A stretch of DNA of 64,000 nucleotides from Streptosporangiaceae bacterium NEAU-GS5 (GTDB lineage: Bacteria > Actinomycetota > Actinomycetes > Streptosporangiales > Streptosporangiaceae), in contig JAGFNW010000004.1 in NCBI GenBank assembly GCA_017592665.1, positions 62,001 to 126,000 on the forward strand. Reading direction: 5' to 3'. Within the stretch, counting starts at the first letter, position 1, and each line of letters begins with the position of its first letter. Below, piece by piece: positions 8,608-15,911 of the stretch. A program made the translations under genes and the position numbers. The notes beneath the pieces were generated by a model that searched no databases, was not told the origin of the DNA, and saw only the letters and a program-made list of their open reading frames with translations.

Positions 8608-9030
8608 CGATCCGAGCACGACGACGGTGCCGCTCGCCCAGTCTCCCCTAGCAGCTGATCCCTCCGGCCGTCGCCCATTGAAGCCGAACCCCAAGCCGCC
8701 CTGACCTGCGGCTGCCCGGTTTGGACGTCCAGCAGTTCCCTGGCCCGATCCGCCCGCAAGGGGCTCCGATCGGCCGATGAAGGCTCCCGGCCATCGTTTT
8801 GGAGAAGCGCGGTCAACTCCCCCGGACCGACGCGGCCCTCGCTCTGAGGGCCGGGGACGCTTGTCTAGATGTGCCGGGTCCGCTCCCCGGAAGGAAGCCC
8901 CCGCCACCCCACGTAATGGACGGGCGACCCGACGGGGAGCGGAATGCGTCCACGAAGCTCCTCGCCCAAGGCCTCGCGGCCGAGTGCGAGGGCACGCGCC
9001 TACGCGAGCCACGCGTGGCGCCCGTGGACA

Positions 9031-9138
9031 CTGCGCCTCCGTGCAAGCCGTGCGCGGGGCCCGCGCGATAGCACGCGTAAAACCGGCGCGTGCTGTCGCA
9101 GGACGCGCGGGCCCACCGCGGCAAGCACGGAGGCGCAG
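9031..9138. repeat. large imperfect inverted repeat
   Basis: Three blocks pair in nested order: CTGCGCCTCCGTGC (9031-9044) with 9125-9138, GGGCCCGCGCG (9057-9067) with 9104-9114, and AGCACGCG (9070-9077) with 9087-9094. The apex is an A-rich loop around TAAAACCGG. As RNA this would fold into a ~108-nt stem with two internal loops. No gene overlaps it. Confidence 0.75.
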
Positions 9139-9370
9139 CCATGCGCGAACAACGCGTCACCGAATTTAGGGTCCGCACGCGCAAGCGCCGGCGTGCGCGG
9201 AGGCACGAGCGCCCGCTGGAAGGCGCGGCGTCCGCAGACTGGCTGCGCTCCCTGGTGCAAGGCACAGCGCGCGTTGGCAGACGCGGGCGCGTGCTGCAAG
9301 TGCGGCATGGGTGCTGGAAGGCGCGGCGTGGACAGGCTGGCGGGGCTGGATGCAAGGCGCAGCACGCGCT

Positions 9371-9605
9371 GGAAGACGCGGGCGTGGGCTGGAAGACGCG
9401 GGGCGCGGGGCTGGAAGACGCGGGGCGCGGGACGGAAGACGCGGGGCGCGGGACGGAAGACGCGGGGCGCGGGATGGAAGACGCGGGGCGCGGGGCCGAA
9501 AGATGCGGGCGTGGGCTGGAAGACGCGGGTGTGGCGCGCAATCGAAGACGCTGGTGTGGGCTGGAGGACGCGGGCGTGGGGTGGAAGGCGCGGCATGTGC
9601 GCTGG
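9371..9605. repeat. tandem repeat array, 20-22 bp unit
   Basis: About eleven copies of GGAAGACGCGGGGCGCGGGAC-like units start at 9371, 9391, 9413, 9434, 9455, 9476, 9497, 9518, 9543, 9563 and 9583. The central copies (9413-9518) keep an exact 21-bp period. Decayed copies extend leftward to about 9240. There are no unique spacers, so this is a minisatellite rather than a CRISPR array. Confidence 0.85.
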
Positions 9606-9656
9606 AAGCCGGAGGTGGGGGCGAGGGAAATAGGGATATAGGTGGGGGCAGGCAGC

Positions 9657-9696
9657 AGCCGGGGCCGGACAGTCCCCCAACTGTCCGGCCCCGGCT
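9657..9696. terminator. strong hairpin, 17-bp perfect stem
   Basis: AGCCGGGGCCGGACAGT (9657-9673) is perfectly complementary to 9680-9696, with a 6-nt loop. It has no uridine tract on either side, but such tails are often absent from actinobacterial terminators. It may terminate transcription reading out of the OsmC gene or mark the end of the repeat region. Confidence 0.55.
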
Positions 9697-9920
9697 CTTC
9701 TAGCGGTCCGCCGCGGTCGCCCTCCCCCAAAGGCGGCCGGCGGTTCCCCCGCTGTCCGGACGCGGTTCCCCCTTCCGCGTCCTATGGGCAATGCTCTGTG
9801 GTGACCTTCGTTGTCACCGAATCCCTTTGACCTGCTTCAACCGTACAGAACGGACCTTCAGGAACGCGTCATGACCAGGTGGGTTTTTGGGCTAATGCCC
9901 GGGGCCCGGACCAAGTGCGG

Positions 9921-10292
9921 TCAAGTGAGGTTGACGGGAGTCCCCTTCTCCAGCGACCGGCTCACTGTGCAATACCGATCGTGCACGCGGCGTCGTACGG
10001 CCTCGAAGACCTCGCGAGACTCCTCGCTGGGCAGTTCGACGTCGTATTTCATGGTCACCGACGCCAGCAGCGTCGGTTCGGCCTTCTCGGCGGTCATGTC
10101 GACGGCGAGCCGTACGAGACGATGGCCGCGCTTGGCCGTCAGCGGTTCGACGGTCATGATGTTGCACGCGCCTACGGCGGCCAGCAACAACTCGACCGGG
10201 CTGAACGCGCCCTCGCCGATCTCTATCGTCGCCCCGGCCTCGTTCGTGGCGGCAAATCCGGACTCGGTCCGCTCTACATGTACCTGTCCCAT
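9921..10292 (-). CDS. OsmC family peroxiredoxin-like protein
   Basis: OsmC/Ohr-fold protein of about 123 residues, expected to reduce organic hydroperoxides with Cys thiols. Visible are the GEGAFSPVELLLAAVGACNIMTVE motif, with Cys in the first helix, and the second active-site Cys in RRRVHDRYCTVSRSL. Both cysteines are present, so it should be catalytically competent. ATG at 10292 is adopted; GTG at 10298 is equally possible. It is followed by nothing on the same strand until the repeat region; its upstream neighbour on the same strand ends 28-34 bp away, depending on the start used, so it may be the last gene of a three-gene operon. Confidence 0.85.
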   Translation of the reverse strand: MGQVHVERTESGFAATNEAGATIEIGEGAFSPVELLLAAVGACNIMTVEPLTAKRGHRLVRLAVDMTAEKAEPTLLASVTMKYDVELPSEESREVFEAVRRRVHDRYCTVSRSLEKGTPVNLT

Positions 10293-10319
10293 GGTCACCA
10301 GCGTAGGTTCAGCGCACCG

Positions 10320-10586
10320 TCAATGCTTTGACAGGTACTCGAGATAGACCGGCCGCAGGGCCTCGCCCAGCTGCCCTTCTCCTGCCCCGATCGCATCGCT
10401 GAGCAGGGCCGACAGGTGGTTGAGGTCGTTGCCCGACTCGTCGGAGTGACCGCTCGCCGCCTCCGCGGCCGGGATGACCTTCAACAACTCCCACAGGAAG
10501 GCCAGGTCGCCGTGGCGTACCGCGTGGTGCACGGCCCGGTCGTGCAATTCTCTGGTCGACAGCTGCTCGAGTTCGTCCACGTCCAT
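10320..10586 (-). CDS. hypothetical protein, 88 aa, acidic helical
   Basis: Starts with ATG at 10586 behind an excellent GAGGAGGAGG ribosome binding site. The sequence is acidic and helical (MDVDELEQLSTRELHDRAVHH, then FLWELLKVIPAAEAASGH and ALRPVYLEYLSKH) with no membrane segment or cofactor motif. It lies 31 bp downstream of the MDR oxidoreductase and just upstream of OsmC, which suggests co-transcription. I do not recognise the family. Confidence 0.75.
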   Translation of the reverse strand: MDVDELEQLSTRELHDRAVHHAVRHGDLAFLWELLKVIPAAEAASGHSDESGNDLNHLSALLSDAIGAGEGQLGEALRPVYLEYLSKH

Positions 10587-10617
10587 CGTGTTACCTCCTC
10601 CTCTGCCAGAACCCTGC

Positions 10618-11607
10618 TCAGATCTGGACGATCATCTTGCCGAGGTTCTCCCCGCGAAGCATCGCGAGGAACGCCTCCGGCGCGTTCTCCAGGCCTTCGA
10701 CCACGGTCTCCTCGAAGGTGATCTTGCCCTCGGCCAGCCACGGACCAACCTCGGCCAGCATGGCCGGCAGCCGATCGTTGTGATCGAGAATGATGTAACC
10801 CCTCAGGGTCAGCCGCTTCGCGATGGCCTGCGTCAGGTTCCGCGGCGCGGAGGGCACCTCGGTGGCGTTGTATACGGCGATCGCCCCGCACATGGCGACC
10901 CGTCCGTGGGTGTGGAGCACGTCGATCGCGGCCTCCAGGTGGTCGGCGCCCACGTTGTCGAAGTAGACGTCGATGCCGTCGGGCGCGGCCTCCGCCAACT
11001 GGTCGGCCACCGGCGCGTTCTTGTAGTTGAACGCGGCGTCGAACCCGAGCCTGCGCAAGTACGCCACCTTCTCGTCGGATCCCGCGCTGCCGATTACCCG
11101 GGAGGCGCCCTTGAGCTTGGCGATCTGCCCGACGAGGCTGCCCACGGCGCCGGCGGCCCCCGAGACGAAGACCGCGTCGCCCTCCTTGAAGGCGGCGATG
11201 TCGATCAGCCCGACGTACGCGGTGAGTCCCGGCATGCCGAGCACGCCGAGATAGGCCGACAGCGGCACTCCGGGGACCGGCTCGACCTTCCTGGCCCTGG
11301 ACAGCACGGCGTAGTCGCGCCAGCCGAGGCTGTTCAGGACCATGTCGCCCTTGGCGAACCGGTCGGATCGCGACTCGACGACCTCGCCGATCGCGGCGCC
11401 GTCAAGGGCCGCGCCAACCTGGAAGGGCGGTATGTACGACTTGCTGTCGTTCATCCGCCCCCGCATGTACGGATCGACGGACATATACCGATTGCGGACC
11501 AGGATCTCCCCATCCCCCGGCTCGGGGGTGGGAGTCTCGACGAGCTCGAAGTTCTCCTGAGTAGGCCAGCCCTTGGGACGCGCCGCCAGCCTGATCTCTC
11601 TCGCCAT
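10618..11607 (-). CDS. NADP-dependent zinc-free MDR oxidoreductase (alkenal reductase-like)
   Basis: Medium-chain reductase of 329 residues, similar in layout to 2-alkenal/prostaglandin reductases and CurA-type enzymes. It begins MAREIRLAARPKGWP and has SVDPYMRGRM, a feature of that clade. The Rossmann motif VSGAAGAVGSLVGQIAKL is near 148-165 and the NADP-binding GSAGSDEK follows. No zinc-binding Cys cluster is present. ATG at 11607 has GGAG just upstream. Probable first gene of an operon with the small acidic protein and OsmC, fitting a reactive-electrophile or peroxide defence role (inference). Confidence 0.87.
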   Translation of the reverse strand: MAREIRLAARPKGWPTQENFELVETPTPEPGDGEILVRNRYMSVDPYMRGRMNDSKSYIPPFQVGAALDGAAIGEVVESRSDRFAKGDMVLNSLGWRDYAVLSRARKVEPVPGVPLSAYLGVLGMPGLTAYVGLIDIAAFKEGDAVFVSGAAGAVGSLVGQIAKLKGASRVIGSAGSDEKVAYLRRLGFDAAFNYKNAPVADQLAEAAPDGIDVYFDNVGADHLEAAIDVLHTHGRVAMCGAIAVYNATEVPSAPRNLTQAIAKRLTLRGYIILDHNDRLPAMLAEVGPWLAEGKITFEETVVEGLENAPEAFLAMLRGENLGKMIVQI

Positions 11608-11844
11608 GGTTCTCCTCCGTAACTATATGATCACGGCGTGCCGTACAGCCGGCCGACCAGTCTGCCCGCCGCCGCGCTCGCTCCAATGGTCGCTCACGCT
11701 CTCCGGGGGATCATCAGGGGTCCAGCGTGACGCCGGCGATCCCGCGGCAGCCTCGGCCATGGCCACCGCAGGCGCGCGAAGCGTACTGATTTATCCGCTT
11801 ATGGGCCTGCGCATCCTGCACCCGCGCATGGAAGGATCACCAGC

Positions 11845-12219
11845 GTGAAGTTCATAATCAAGATCTTGGCGGTGGCCGCCGCCTTGTGGGTGTCCACGCA
11901 GTTGGTCGACGGCATCCGGGTGACCAGCTCGACAACCACCAAGGAAGTCGGCACCTTCATCGTCGTCGCGCTGATCTTCGGCATCATCAACACGCTCCTG
12001 AAGCCGATCATCAAGGTCGTGGGCTGCGCCTTCTACGTGATCACTTTGGGCCTGTTCGCCCTCGTGGTCAACGCCGGTCTGCTCCTGCTGACCAGCTGGA
12101 TCGCCGAGCAGCTCAAGGTGCCCTTCCACGTCTCCGGCTTCTGGGCCGCCTTCTGGGGCGCCATCATCATCGGCATCGTCAGCTGGCTCATCGACCTGCT
12201 CCTCGGCGTCAACGACTGA
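11845..12219 (+). CDS. phage-holin-4/YvlD-family membrane protein
   Basis: A 124-residue protein with four predicted transmembrane helices (FIIKILAVAAALWVSTQLV, FIVVALIFGIINTLL, VITLGLFALVVNAGLLLLTS and FWGAIIIGIVSWLIDLLLG). The LVDGIRV motif after helix 1 and NTLLKPIIK after helix 2 match the chromosomal YvlD/phage_holin_4_2 family, whose function is unsettled; it is not evidence of a prophage. GTG at 11845 follows GAAGGA. Its stop codon is read in frame into the toxin remnant that follows. Confidence 0.85.
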   Translation: MKFIIKILAVAAALWVSTQLVDGIRVTSSTTTKEVGTFIVVALIFGIINTLLKPIIKVVGCAFYVITLGLFALVVNAGLLLLTSWIAEQLKVPFHVSGFWAAFWGAIIIGIVSWLIDLLLGVND

Positions 12220-12396
12220 TCCCCGCAGGCCAAGGTCAAGGCTGGCGGCTTTGCTTTCGATCCTCTTCGGGAGGCCATCTTCCTGGTCGCCGGCGACAAG
12301 GCGGGAGACTGGAGCGGCTGGTACGACAAGGCGATCACGCTGGCGGACGAGCGGTTCAGCGAGCATCTGATCGCGTTGCAGAAGCAGGAGGGGTGA
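12220..12396 (+). pseudogene. HigB/RelE-type toxin remnant (C-terminal half only)
   Basis: In the frame that ends at TGA 12394-12396, the DNA encodes GGFAFDPLREAIFLVAGDKA and then DWSGWYDKAITLADERFSEH. This is the C-terminal half of the Gp49-like HigB/RelE toxins normally found directly upstream of an XRE antitoxin. The N-terminal ~60 residues are missing and no start codon exists in frame, since the frame runs back directly into the holin-family stop codon. The stop overlaps the antitoxin ATG as TGATG, the arrangement of an intact toxin-antitoxin operon. I infer a deletion fused this fragment to the 3' end of the membrane-protein gene. Confidence 0.72.
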
Positions 12397-12728
12397 TGAG
12401 CGCCGAGTTCAGCACGTGGGACGAGGTCAAGGCCAAGGCTCGCGAGGCAGATCCCCGAAGCGACGCCGAACGCGAGGCGGGGCAGGCGGCGGCGCGGGCG
12501 CGCCGAGAGGCCCACCAGCGCGGCTTTCAGCTCAGCGAGATGCGCAAGGCGGTCGGGGTCACCCAGGCCGAGCTCGCCGCGACCCTCGGCGTGTCCCAGG
12601 CGCGGGTCTCGCGCATGGAGAGCGGCGAGGTGTCCGGCATCGAGGTCATCCGGGCGTACGTCGCCGCCCTGGGCGGCACCGTCGACGTGGTGGCCACCCT
12701 GGGCGACCGCACCTGGAAGGTCGCGTAG
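12396..12728 (+). CDS. XRE-family antitoxin (HigA-like), orphaned
   Basis: A 110-residue protein with a helix-turn-helix at about 48-100 (LSEMRKAVGVTQAELAATLG, SQARVSRMES) and a C-terminal tail on DNA-binding domain typical of HigA antitoxins paired with Gp49-like toxins (GGTVDVVATLGDRTW). ATG at 12396 overlaps the toxin-remnant stop and is preceded by AGGAGGGG. Because its toxin is truncated, it may survive as a free repressor or anti-addiction factor (inference). Confidence 0.85.
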   Translation: MSAEFSTWDEVKAKAREADPRSDAEREAGQAAARARREAHQRGFQLSEMRKAVGVTQAELAATLGVSQARVSRMESGEVSGIEVIRAYVAALGGTVDVVATLGDRTWKVA

Positions 12729-12735
12729 TAGACGT

Positions 12736-12753
12736 ACCTCCTCAGGCGGAGGT
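12736..12753. terminator. short convergent hairpin between antitoxin and LacI genes
   Basis: ACCTCC (12736-12741) pairs with GGAGGT (12748-12753) across a 6-nt loop. It sits between the antitoxin stop and the oppositely oriented LacI gene, whose stop it overlaps. The stem is short, so a terminator role is tentative. Confidence 0.35.
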
Positions 12754-13713
12754 GCGTTGGTGGAGGCGGGGGGGCTGGACGATGCGGCGGCGGCGGATTT
12801 TGCCGTTGGAGGCGGCCACGACCAGGCGTACGGCGGCTTCCACGATGGCGTCGATGTCCCAGTTGACCGTGGTGAGGCCGACCAGGCTTGACATGGGATG
12901 GTCGTCGTACCCCATCACGGCCACGTCGCCCGGCACGGATAGGCCGAGGTCGCGGGCGGCCCGGAGCACGCCGTAGGCGATGGAGTCGGAAAAGCAGAAG
13001 ACGGCGCCGGGGCGGGTGGGCAGCAGGTCGGCGGCGACCTCGGTGGCGGCGGCCAGGCCCTGCGGGGCCGTGCGCATGTCGATGTCGAGGTCGAGCCGCT
13101 TGGCCTCGGCCATGACGTGCACGTCGGCCGGGCGGTCGGGGGTGCTGGCCTGGGTCGGGGTGAGCACGGCGAGCTTGCGGTGGCCCTTGCCGGCCAGGTA
13201 TTCCAGCGCCATGGTGACCCCGGCGCGGTTGTCGAAGACGACTTCACCGGCGGTCTGGGCGCGCGGGAGCGCGTCGCCGATGGCCACGACGGGCAGCGAT
13301 TCGGCGATCTCCGGCCAGAAGGCGGCGGCCGGGTCGACCGGCTGGACGATCAGGCCGTCGACGCCCCGCAGCTGCCGGGCCAGGGTCTGCTCCCGCCCAG
13401 GGTCGCCGGCCGCGTCGAGGATCAGCGCGTAACGCTCGTCGTCGCGGAGCGTGCGGGCGATCCCGACGGCGAGGGCCTGCTGCCAGAGATCTTCGAGCGA
13501 CCCGCAGAGCAGGCCGATCATCCCCGTCTTTCCGCTGGCCAGAGCACGCGCGATAGGGTCGGCCTCGTATCCGAGCTCGGCCGCGGCACGGCGAACTCGC
13601 TCCATGGTCTCCTCGGAGACTTGCATGCCTCTGAGGGCATAGCTCACTGCGGCCGGCGACAAGCCGGTCGCCTGCGCGACCTCGCGGATCGTCGCGCGCT
13701 TGCGCTGGGCCAT
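12742..13713 (-). CDS. LacI-family transcriptional regulator
   Basis: A 323-residue repressor with the N-terminal LacI helix-turn-helix (ATIREVAQATGLSPAAVSYA, then hinge PIARALASGKTGMIGLL) and a periplasmic-binding-protein-like effector domain. It is divergent from the amidohydrolase/cysteine-dioxygenase pair. The 143-bp gap contains two LacI-like palindromes and a good promoter, so it probably represses that operon and itself. The effector is unknown. Start ATG 13713 is the only one compatible with an intact HTH. Confidence 0.9.
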   Translation of the reverse strand: MAQRKRATIREVAQATGLSPAAVSYALRGMQVSEETMERVRRAAAELGYEADPIARALASGKTGMIGLLCGSLEDLWQQALAVGIARTLRDDERYALILDAAGDPGREQTLARQLRGVDGLIVQPVDPAAAFWPEIAESLPVVAIGDALPRAQTAGEVVFDNRAGVTMALEYLAGKGHRKLAVLTPTQASTPDRPADVHVMAEAKRLDLDIDMRTAPQGLAAATEVAADLLPTRPGAVFCFSDSIAYGVLRAARDLGLSVPGDVAVMGYDDHPMSSLVGLTTVNWDIDAIVEAAVRLVVAASNGKIRRRRIVQPPRLHQRTSA

Positions 13714-13753
13714 TCCGTCAGCCTAGCCCGCCCTTGACAACGCCAGGGTGAAC

Positions 13754-13768
13754 CGTTTCACTGAAACG
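13754..13768. promoter_or_regulatory. LacI-type operator 1 (perfect palindrome)
   Basis: CGTTTCACTGAAACG is a perfect 7-1-7 inverted repeat, resembling the LacI-family consensus TGAAACGTTTCA rearranged about a single central base. It lies 41 bp upstream of the LacI start codon and 25 bp upstream of the -35 of the divergent promoter. Confidence 0.65.
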
Positions 13769-13774
13769 CATCAC

Positions 13775-13786
13775 TGAAGCGTTTAA
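13775..13786. promoter_or_regulatory. LacI-type operator 2 (imperfect)
   Basis: TGAAGCGTTTAA matches the common LacI operator TGAAACGTTTCA at 10 of 12 positions. It lies next to operator 1 and 7 bp upstream of the -35 element of the amidohydrolase promoter, so the two sites may bind cooperatively. Confidence 0.5.
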
Positions 13787-13792
13787 GTCTAT

Positions 13793-13820
13793 TTGCCAAG
13801 GACAGGATTACCTGTATTAT
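13793..13820 (+). promoter_or_regulatory. sigma70-type promoter for amidohydrolase operon
   Basis: TTGCCA (13793-13798) and TATTAT (13815-13820) each match the consensus at 5 of 6 positions and are 16 bp apart. The GTG start at 13857 is 37 bp downstream of the -10 and has a purine-rich GGGAGAGGGGGA in front. Confidence 0.65.
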
Positions 13821-13856
13821 CTGTCGGGAATTAGGGTATGAGGGAGAGGGGGACGC

Positions 13857-14747
13857 GTGAGCATCGACGTACATCAGCATCTGTGGACGCCCGCGTTCGT
13901 CGCGGCGCTTCGCGCCCGCACCCGGCCGCCCTTCCTCGACGGCTGGACCCTTCACCTCGACGGCGAGCCGCCCTACGCCATCGATCCCGACGACCACGAC
14001 GTCACCCTCCGCGCCAAGCGCAACGCCGGCCTTCAACTCGCCCTCATCTCCCTGTCCTCCCCGCTCGGCATCGAGCACCTGCCGGCCGCCGAGGCCTGGC
14101 CGCTCCTCGACGCCTACCACGCCGGCGCCCGCGAACTGCCCGCGCCGTTCGCCGCCTGGGCGGCCGCGAGCGTCACCGACGTCGATCCCGTACGGCTCTC
14201 GCACACCCTCAGCGAGGGCTTCCACGGGCTCCAGCTCCCGGCGACGGCCCTACTGGACGAAGCCGGCCTCGCCACCATGGCCCCTCTCCTCGACGTCCTC
14301 GAACGCGAGAGCCGCCCCCTGTTCATCCACCCAGGACCAGCCGCCCAAACCCAGCGCCCGTCATGGTGGGCCGCCGTCGTCCCGTACGTACAGCAGATGC
14401 ACGCGGCCTGGCACGCGTTCCGGGCGTTCGGACGGCCGCGCCACCCGCGCCTGCGGGTCTGCTTCGCCCTGCTGGCCGGCCTCGCCCCGCTCCACTCCGA
14501 GCGGCTGCTGAGCCGGAGCGAATCCACCCACAAGGGCCAGGTCGACCCCAACGCCTTCCTCGAGACCTCCTCCTACGGCCCACGCGCCACCGACGCGGTC
14601 ATCCGCGAGCTCGGGGTCGACGTGGTCGTCAACGGATCCGACCAGCCCTACGCCGAGGCGGCCGAGCTGCCCTTCGGCGACGCCGCGCACCATGCCGTCC
14701 AAGTAACCAACCCAGCACGCCTGCTCTATGGAAAGGAGCACGCATGA
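13857..14747 (+). CDS. amidohydrolase family protein
   Basis: A 296-residue TIM-barrel metal-dependent hydrolase of the amidohydrolase-2 type. It begins MSIDVHQHLW (the H-x-H metal motif on strand 1), has a histidine in PLFIHPG near 161-165 and an acidic residue in VVVNGSDQPYAEA near 262-268, the expected strand-8 Asp. GTG at 13857 follows GGGAGAGGGGGA. It shares an ATGA overlap with the cysteine dioxygenase gene, and both are probably governed by the divergent LacI repressor. Substrate is unknown. Confidence 0.82.
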   Translation: MSIDVHQHLWTPAFVAALRARTRPPFLDGWTLHLDGEPPYAIDPDDHDVTLRAKRNAGLQLALISLSSPLGIEHLPAAEAWPLLDAYHAGARELPAPFAAWAAASVTDVDPVRLSHTLSEGFHGLQLPATALLDEAGLATMAPLLDVLERESRPLFIHPGPAAQTQRPSWWAAVVPYVQQMHAAWHAFRAFGRPRHPRLRVCFALLAGLAPLHSERLLSRSESTHKGQVDPNAFLETSSYGPRATDAVIRELGVDVVVNGSDQPYAEAAELPFGDAAHHAVQVTNPARLLYGKEHA

Positions 14748-15265
14748 ACCAGGTCACCACCAGCTGTGCTCCGTTCGAGGAGCTGCCGGCTCGCGCGCTG
14801 GACAGGCGCGAGTTGTCGCGGCTCGTCGACGAGCTGGCCCAGCAGCCCGAGCGCTGGGAGCACCAGGTTGACTTCCCGGCGGAAGGCGGGCGTCACTACG
14901 CCTCCCTCTACCGCGACGCGTACGTGGACGTCTGGCTGCTGTGCTGGCGCACCGAAGACGACACGGGCTGGCACGACCACGACATCTCCTCGGGCGCCGT
15001 GCACGTGGTGGCGGGCACGCTGAAGGAGTGCAACCCGCGCATCGGCGGCCTGCACCTCGAAACGACCGTGAGCGCGGGCCAGTCGTTCAACTTCGGGCCC
15101 GACCACATCCACCGCCTGACCGGCGCGGAGGACGGCAGCGTGTCCATTCACGCCTATTCGCCCCCGCTCTGGCGGCTCGGTCAATATTCGATCAGCGAAG
15201 ACGGGATGATGCGCCGCCAGTCGGTCAGCTACGCCGACGAGCTGCGGCCGGTGGACGTCGCGTGA
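14744..15265 (+). CDS. cysteine dioxygenase-type cupin
   Basis: A 173-residue thiol dioxygenase-like cupin. The iron ligands are visible as H-x-H in GWHDHD (77 and 79) and a third His in DHIHRL (121 or 123), within the order seen in bacterial cysteine dioxygenases. Such enzymes oxidise a thiol such as cysteine to its sulfinate. ATG at 14744 overlaps the amidohydrolase stop and has AAAGGAG upstream. Its 3' end overlaps the convergent FhuF-like gene by 41 bp. Whether free cysteine or another thiol (for instance 3-mercaptopropionate) is used cannot be told. Confidence 0.83.
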   Translation: MNQVTTSCAPFEELPARALDRRELSRLVDELAQQPERWEHQVDFPAEGGRHYASLYRDAYVDVWLLCWRTEDDTGWHDHDISSGAVHVVAGTLKECNPRIGGLHLETTVSAGQSFNFGPDHIHRLTGAEDGSVSIHAYSPPLWRLGQYSISEDGMMRRQSVSYADELRPVDVA

Positions 15266-15893
15266 CGCAGCACGTGTCGCAGGCCTCGGCGTCCGGGAGC
15301 GTGATCCAGAGGCAGCACGTCCGGCGCCGATAGTCGGCCCCGCTGAATTCGAGCAGGTCGTCGAGCTCCAGCGCCTCCAGCAGCGGCCGTGGATCGGCGA
15401 GCCCGAGCAGCGGGTGCGCGACGGCTTCGGCCGTGGAGCCCCACAGGGTGCGCTCGCCGATCCGGGTCAGCCCGCTGATGGCCCGGATGATCGGCGCCTG
15501 TTGCCTGTCGAGCGCCTCGCGCACCGCGCCGGCGCCGAAACCCGTGGTCACCGACGTGGCGGCGAGCGTGACGCCCGCCTCCGACGGCCGGAACACGGTC
15601 CCCTCGAAGATCGGCACGCGGCCTCCCAGCGCCCAGCCGAGGACCAGCGGCATCGTGTGCCAATAGCCGTATGTCTTCCAGAACAGCGCCGCGCCCACGT
15701 GGCGCGGCGCGTTCCAGCGGGTGGCGGTCTCGTCGATAAGCTCGCCCAGCAGTGTGTACGGCTCTCGCGTAAGCTCGGCCGCGGCGGTCCACCCCGGCTC
15801 CCCCGGCGGCACGACCAGCGCCGGAAGCACCCCGAGCACCCCGTCCCGCGCGGCGGCCAACCGCTCCAGGCGTCCGGTCAGCTCGTCAAGCAT
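15225..15893 (-). CDS. FhuF-like (2Fe-2S) ferric-siderophore reductase family protein
   Basis: A 222-residue protein ending in the FhuF-type cluster motif: Cys193-Cys194, ten residues, Cys205, two residues, Cys208, an exact C-C-x10-C-x2-C. In that family the motif holds a 2Fe-2S centre used to reduce iron from siderophores. A further GYWHTMPLVLGWALGG segment matches the body of the family. ATG at 15893 lies at the edge of an iron box and has no leader with a ribosome binding site, so translation may be leaderless. The gene converges on and overlaps the cysteine dioxygenase gene. Confidence 0.85.
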   Translation of the reverse strand: MLDELTGRLERLAAARDGVLGVLPALVVPPGEPGWTAAAELTREPYTLLGELIDETATRWNAPRHVGAALFWKTYGYWHTMPLVLGWALGGRVPIFEGTVFRPSEAGVTLAATSVTTGFGAGAVREALDRQQAPIIRAISGLTRIGERTLWGSTAEAVAHPLLGLADPRPLLEALELDDLLEFSGADYRRRTCCLWITLPDAEACDTCCVTRRPPAAARRRS

Positions 15894-15911
15894 TAGGCAA
15901 GCCTAACCTAA
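15893..15911 (-). promoter_or_regulatory. iron box (IdeR/DmdR type) overlapping the fhuF-like start codon
   Basis: TTAGGCAAGCCTAACCTAA matches the DtxR/IdeR/DmdR consensus TTAGGTTAGSCTAACCTAA at 17 of 19 positions. It covers the first base of the FhuF-like ATG and the stop codon of the SDR gene upstream. Iron-dependent repression of the FhuF-like gene is strongly suggested. Confidence 0.8.

Larger units (their letters stand above)
8608..9920. other. 1.3-kb gene-free region rich in tandem and inverted repeats
   Basis: Several long open frames exist on both strands but they are compositionally repetitive (Arg/Pro/Ala or Gly/Arg/Asp) and match no family. They lack convincing starts, so I call no gene. 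The stretch contains an imperfect inverted repeat at 9031-9138, a 20-22 bp tandem array at 9371-9605 and a strong hairpin at 9657-9696, listed separately. The remainder (8608-9030, 9697-9920) shows no feature I can support. Confidence 0.6.

Noticed and set aside
9371-9605. CRISPR array
   Set aside because: Units are contiguous without unique spacers and no cas gene is in the window.
8813-9791. Long minus- and plus-strand ORFs across the minisatellite
   Set aside because: They are translations of the 20-22 bp repeats, lack ribosome binding sites and resemble no protein family.
11845-12219. Prophage holin
   Set aside because: The protein belongs to a chromosomal YvlD-like family and no phage structural, lysis or integrase gene is nearby.
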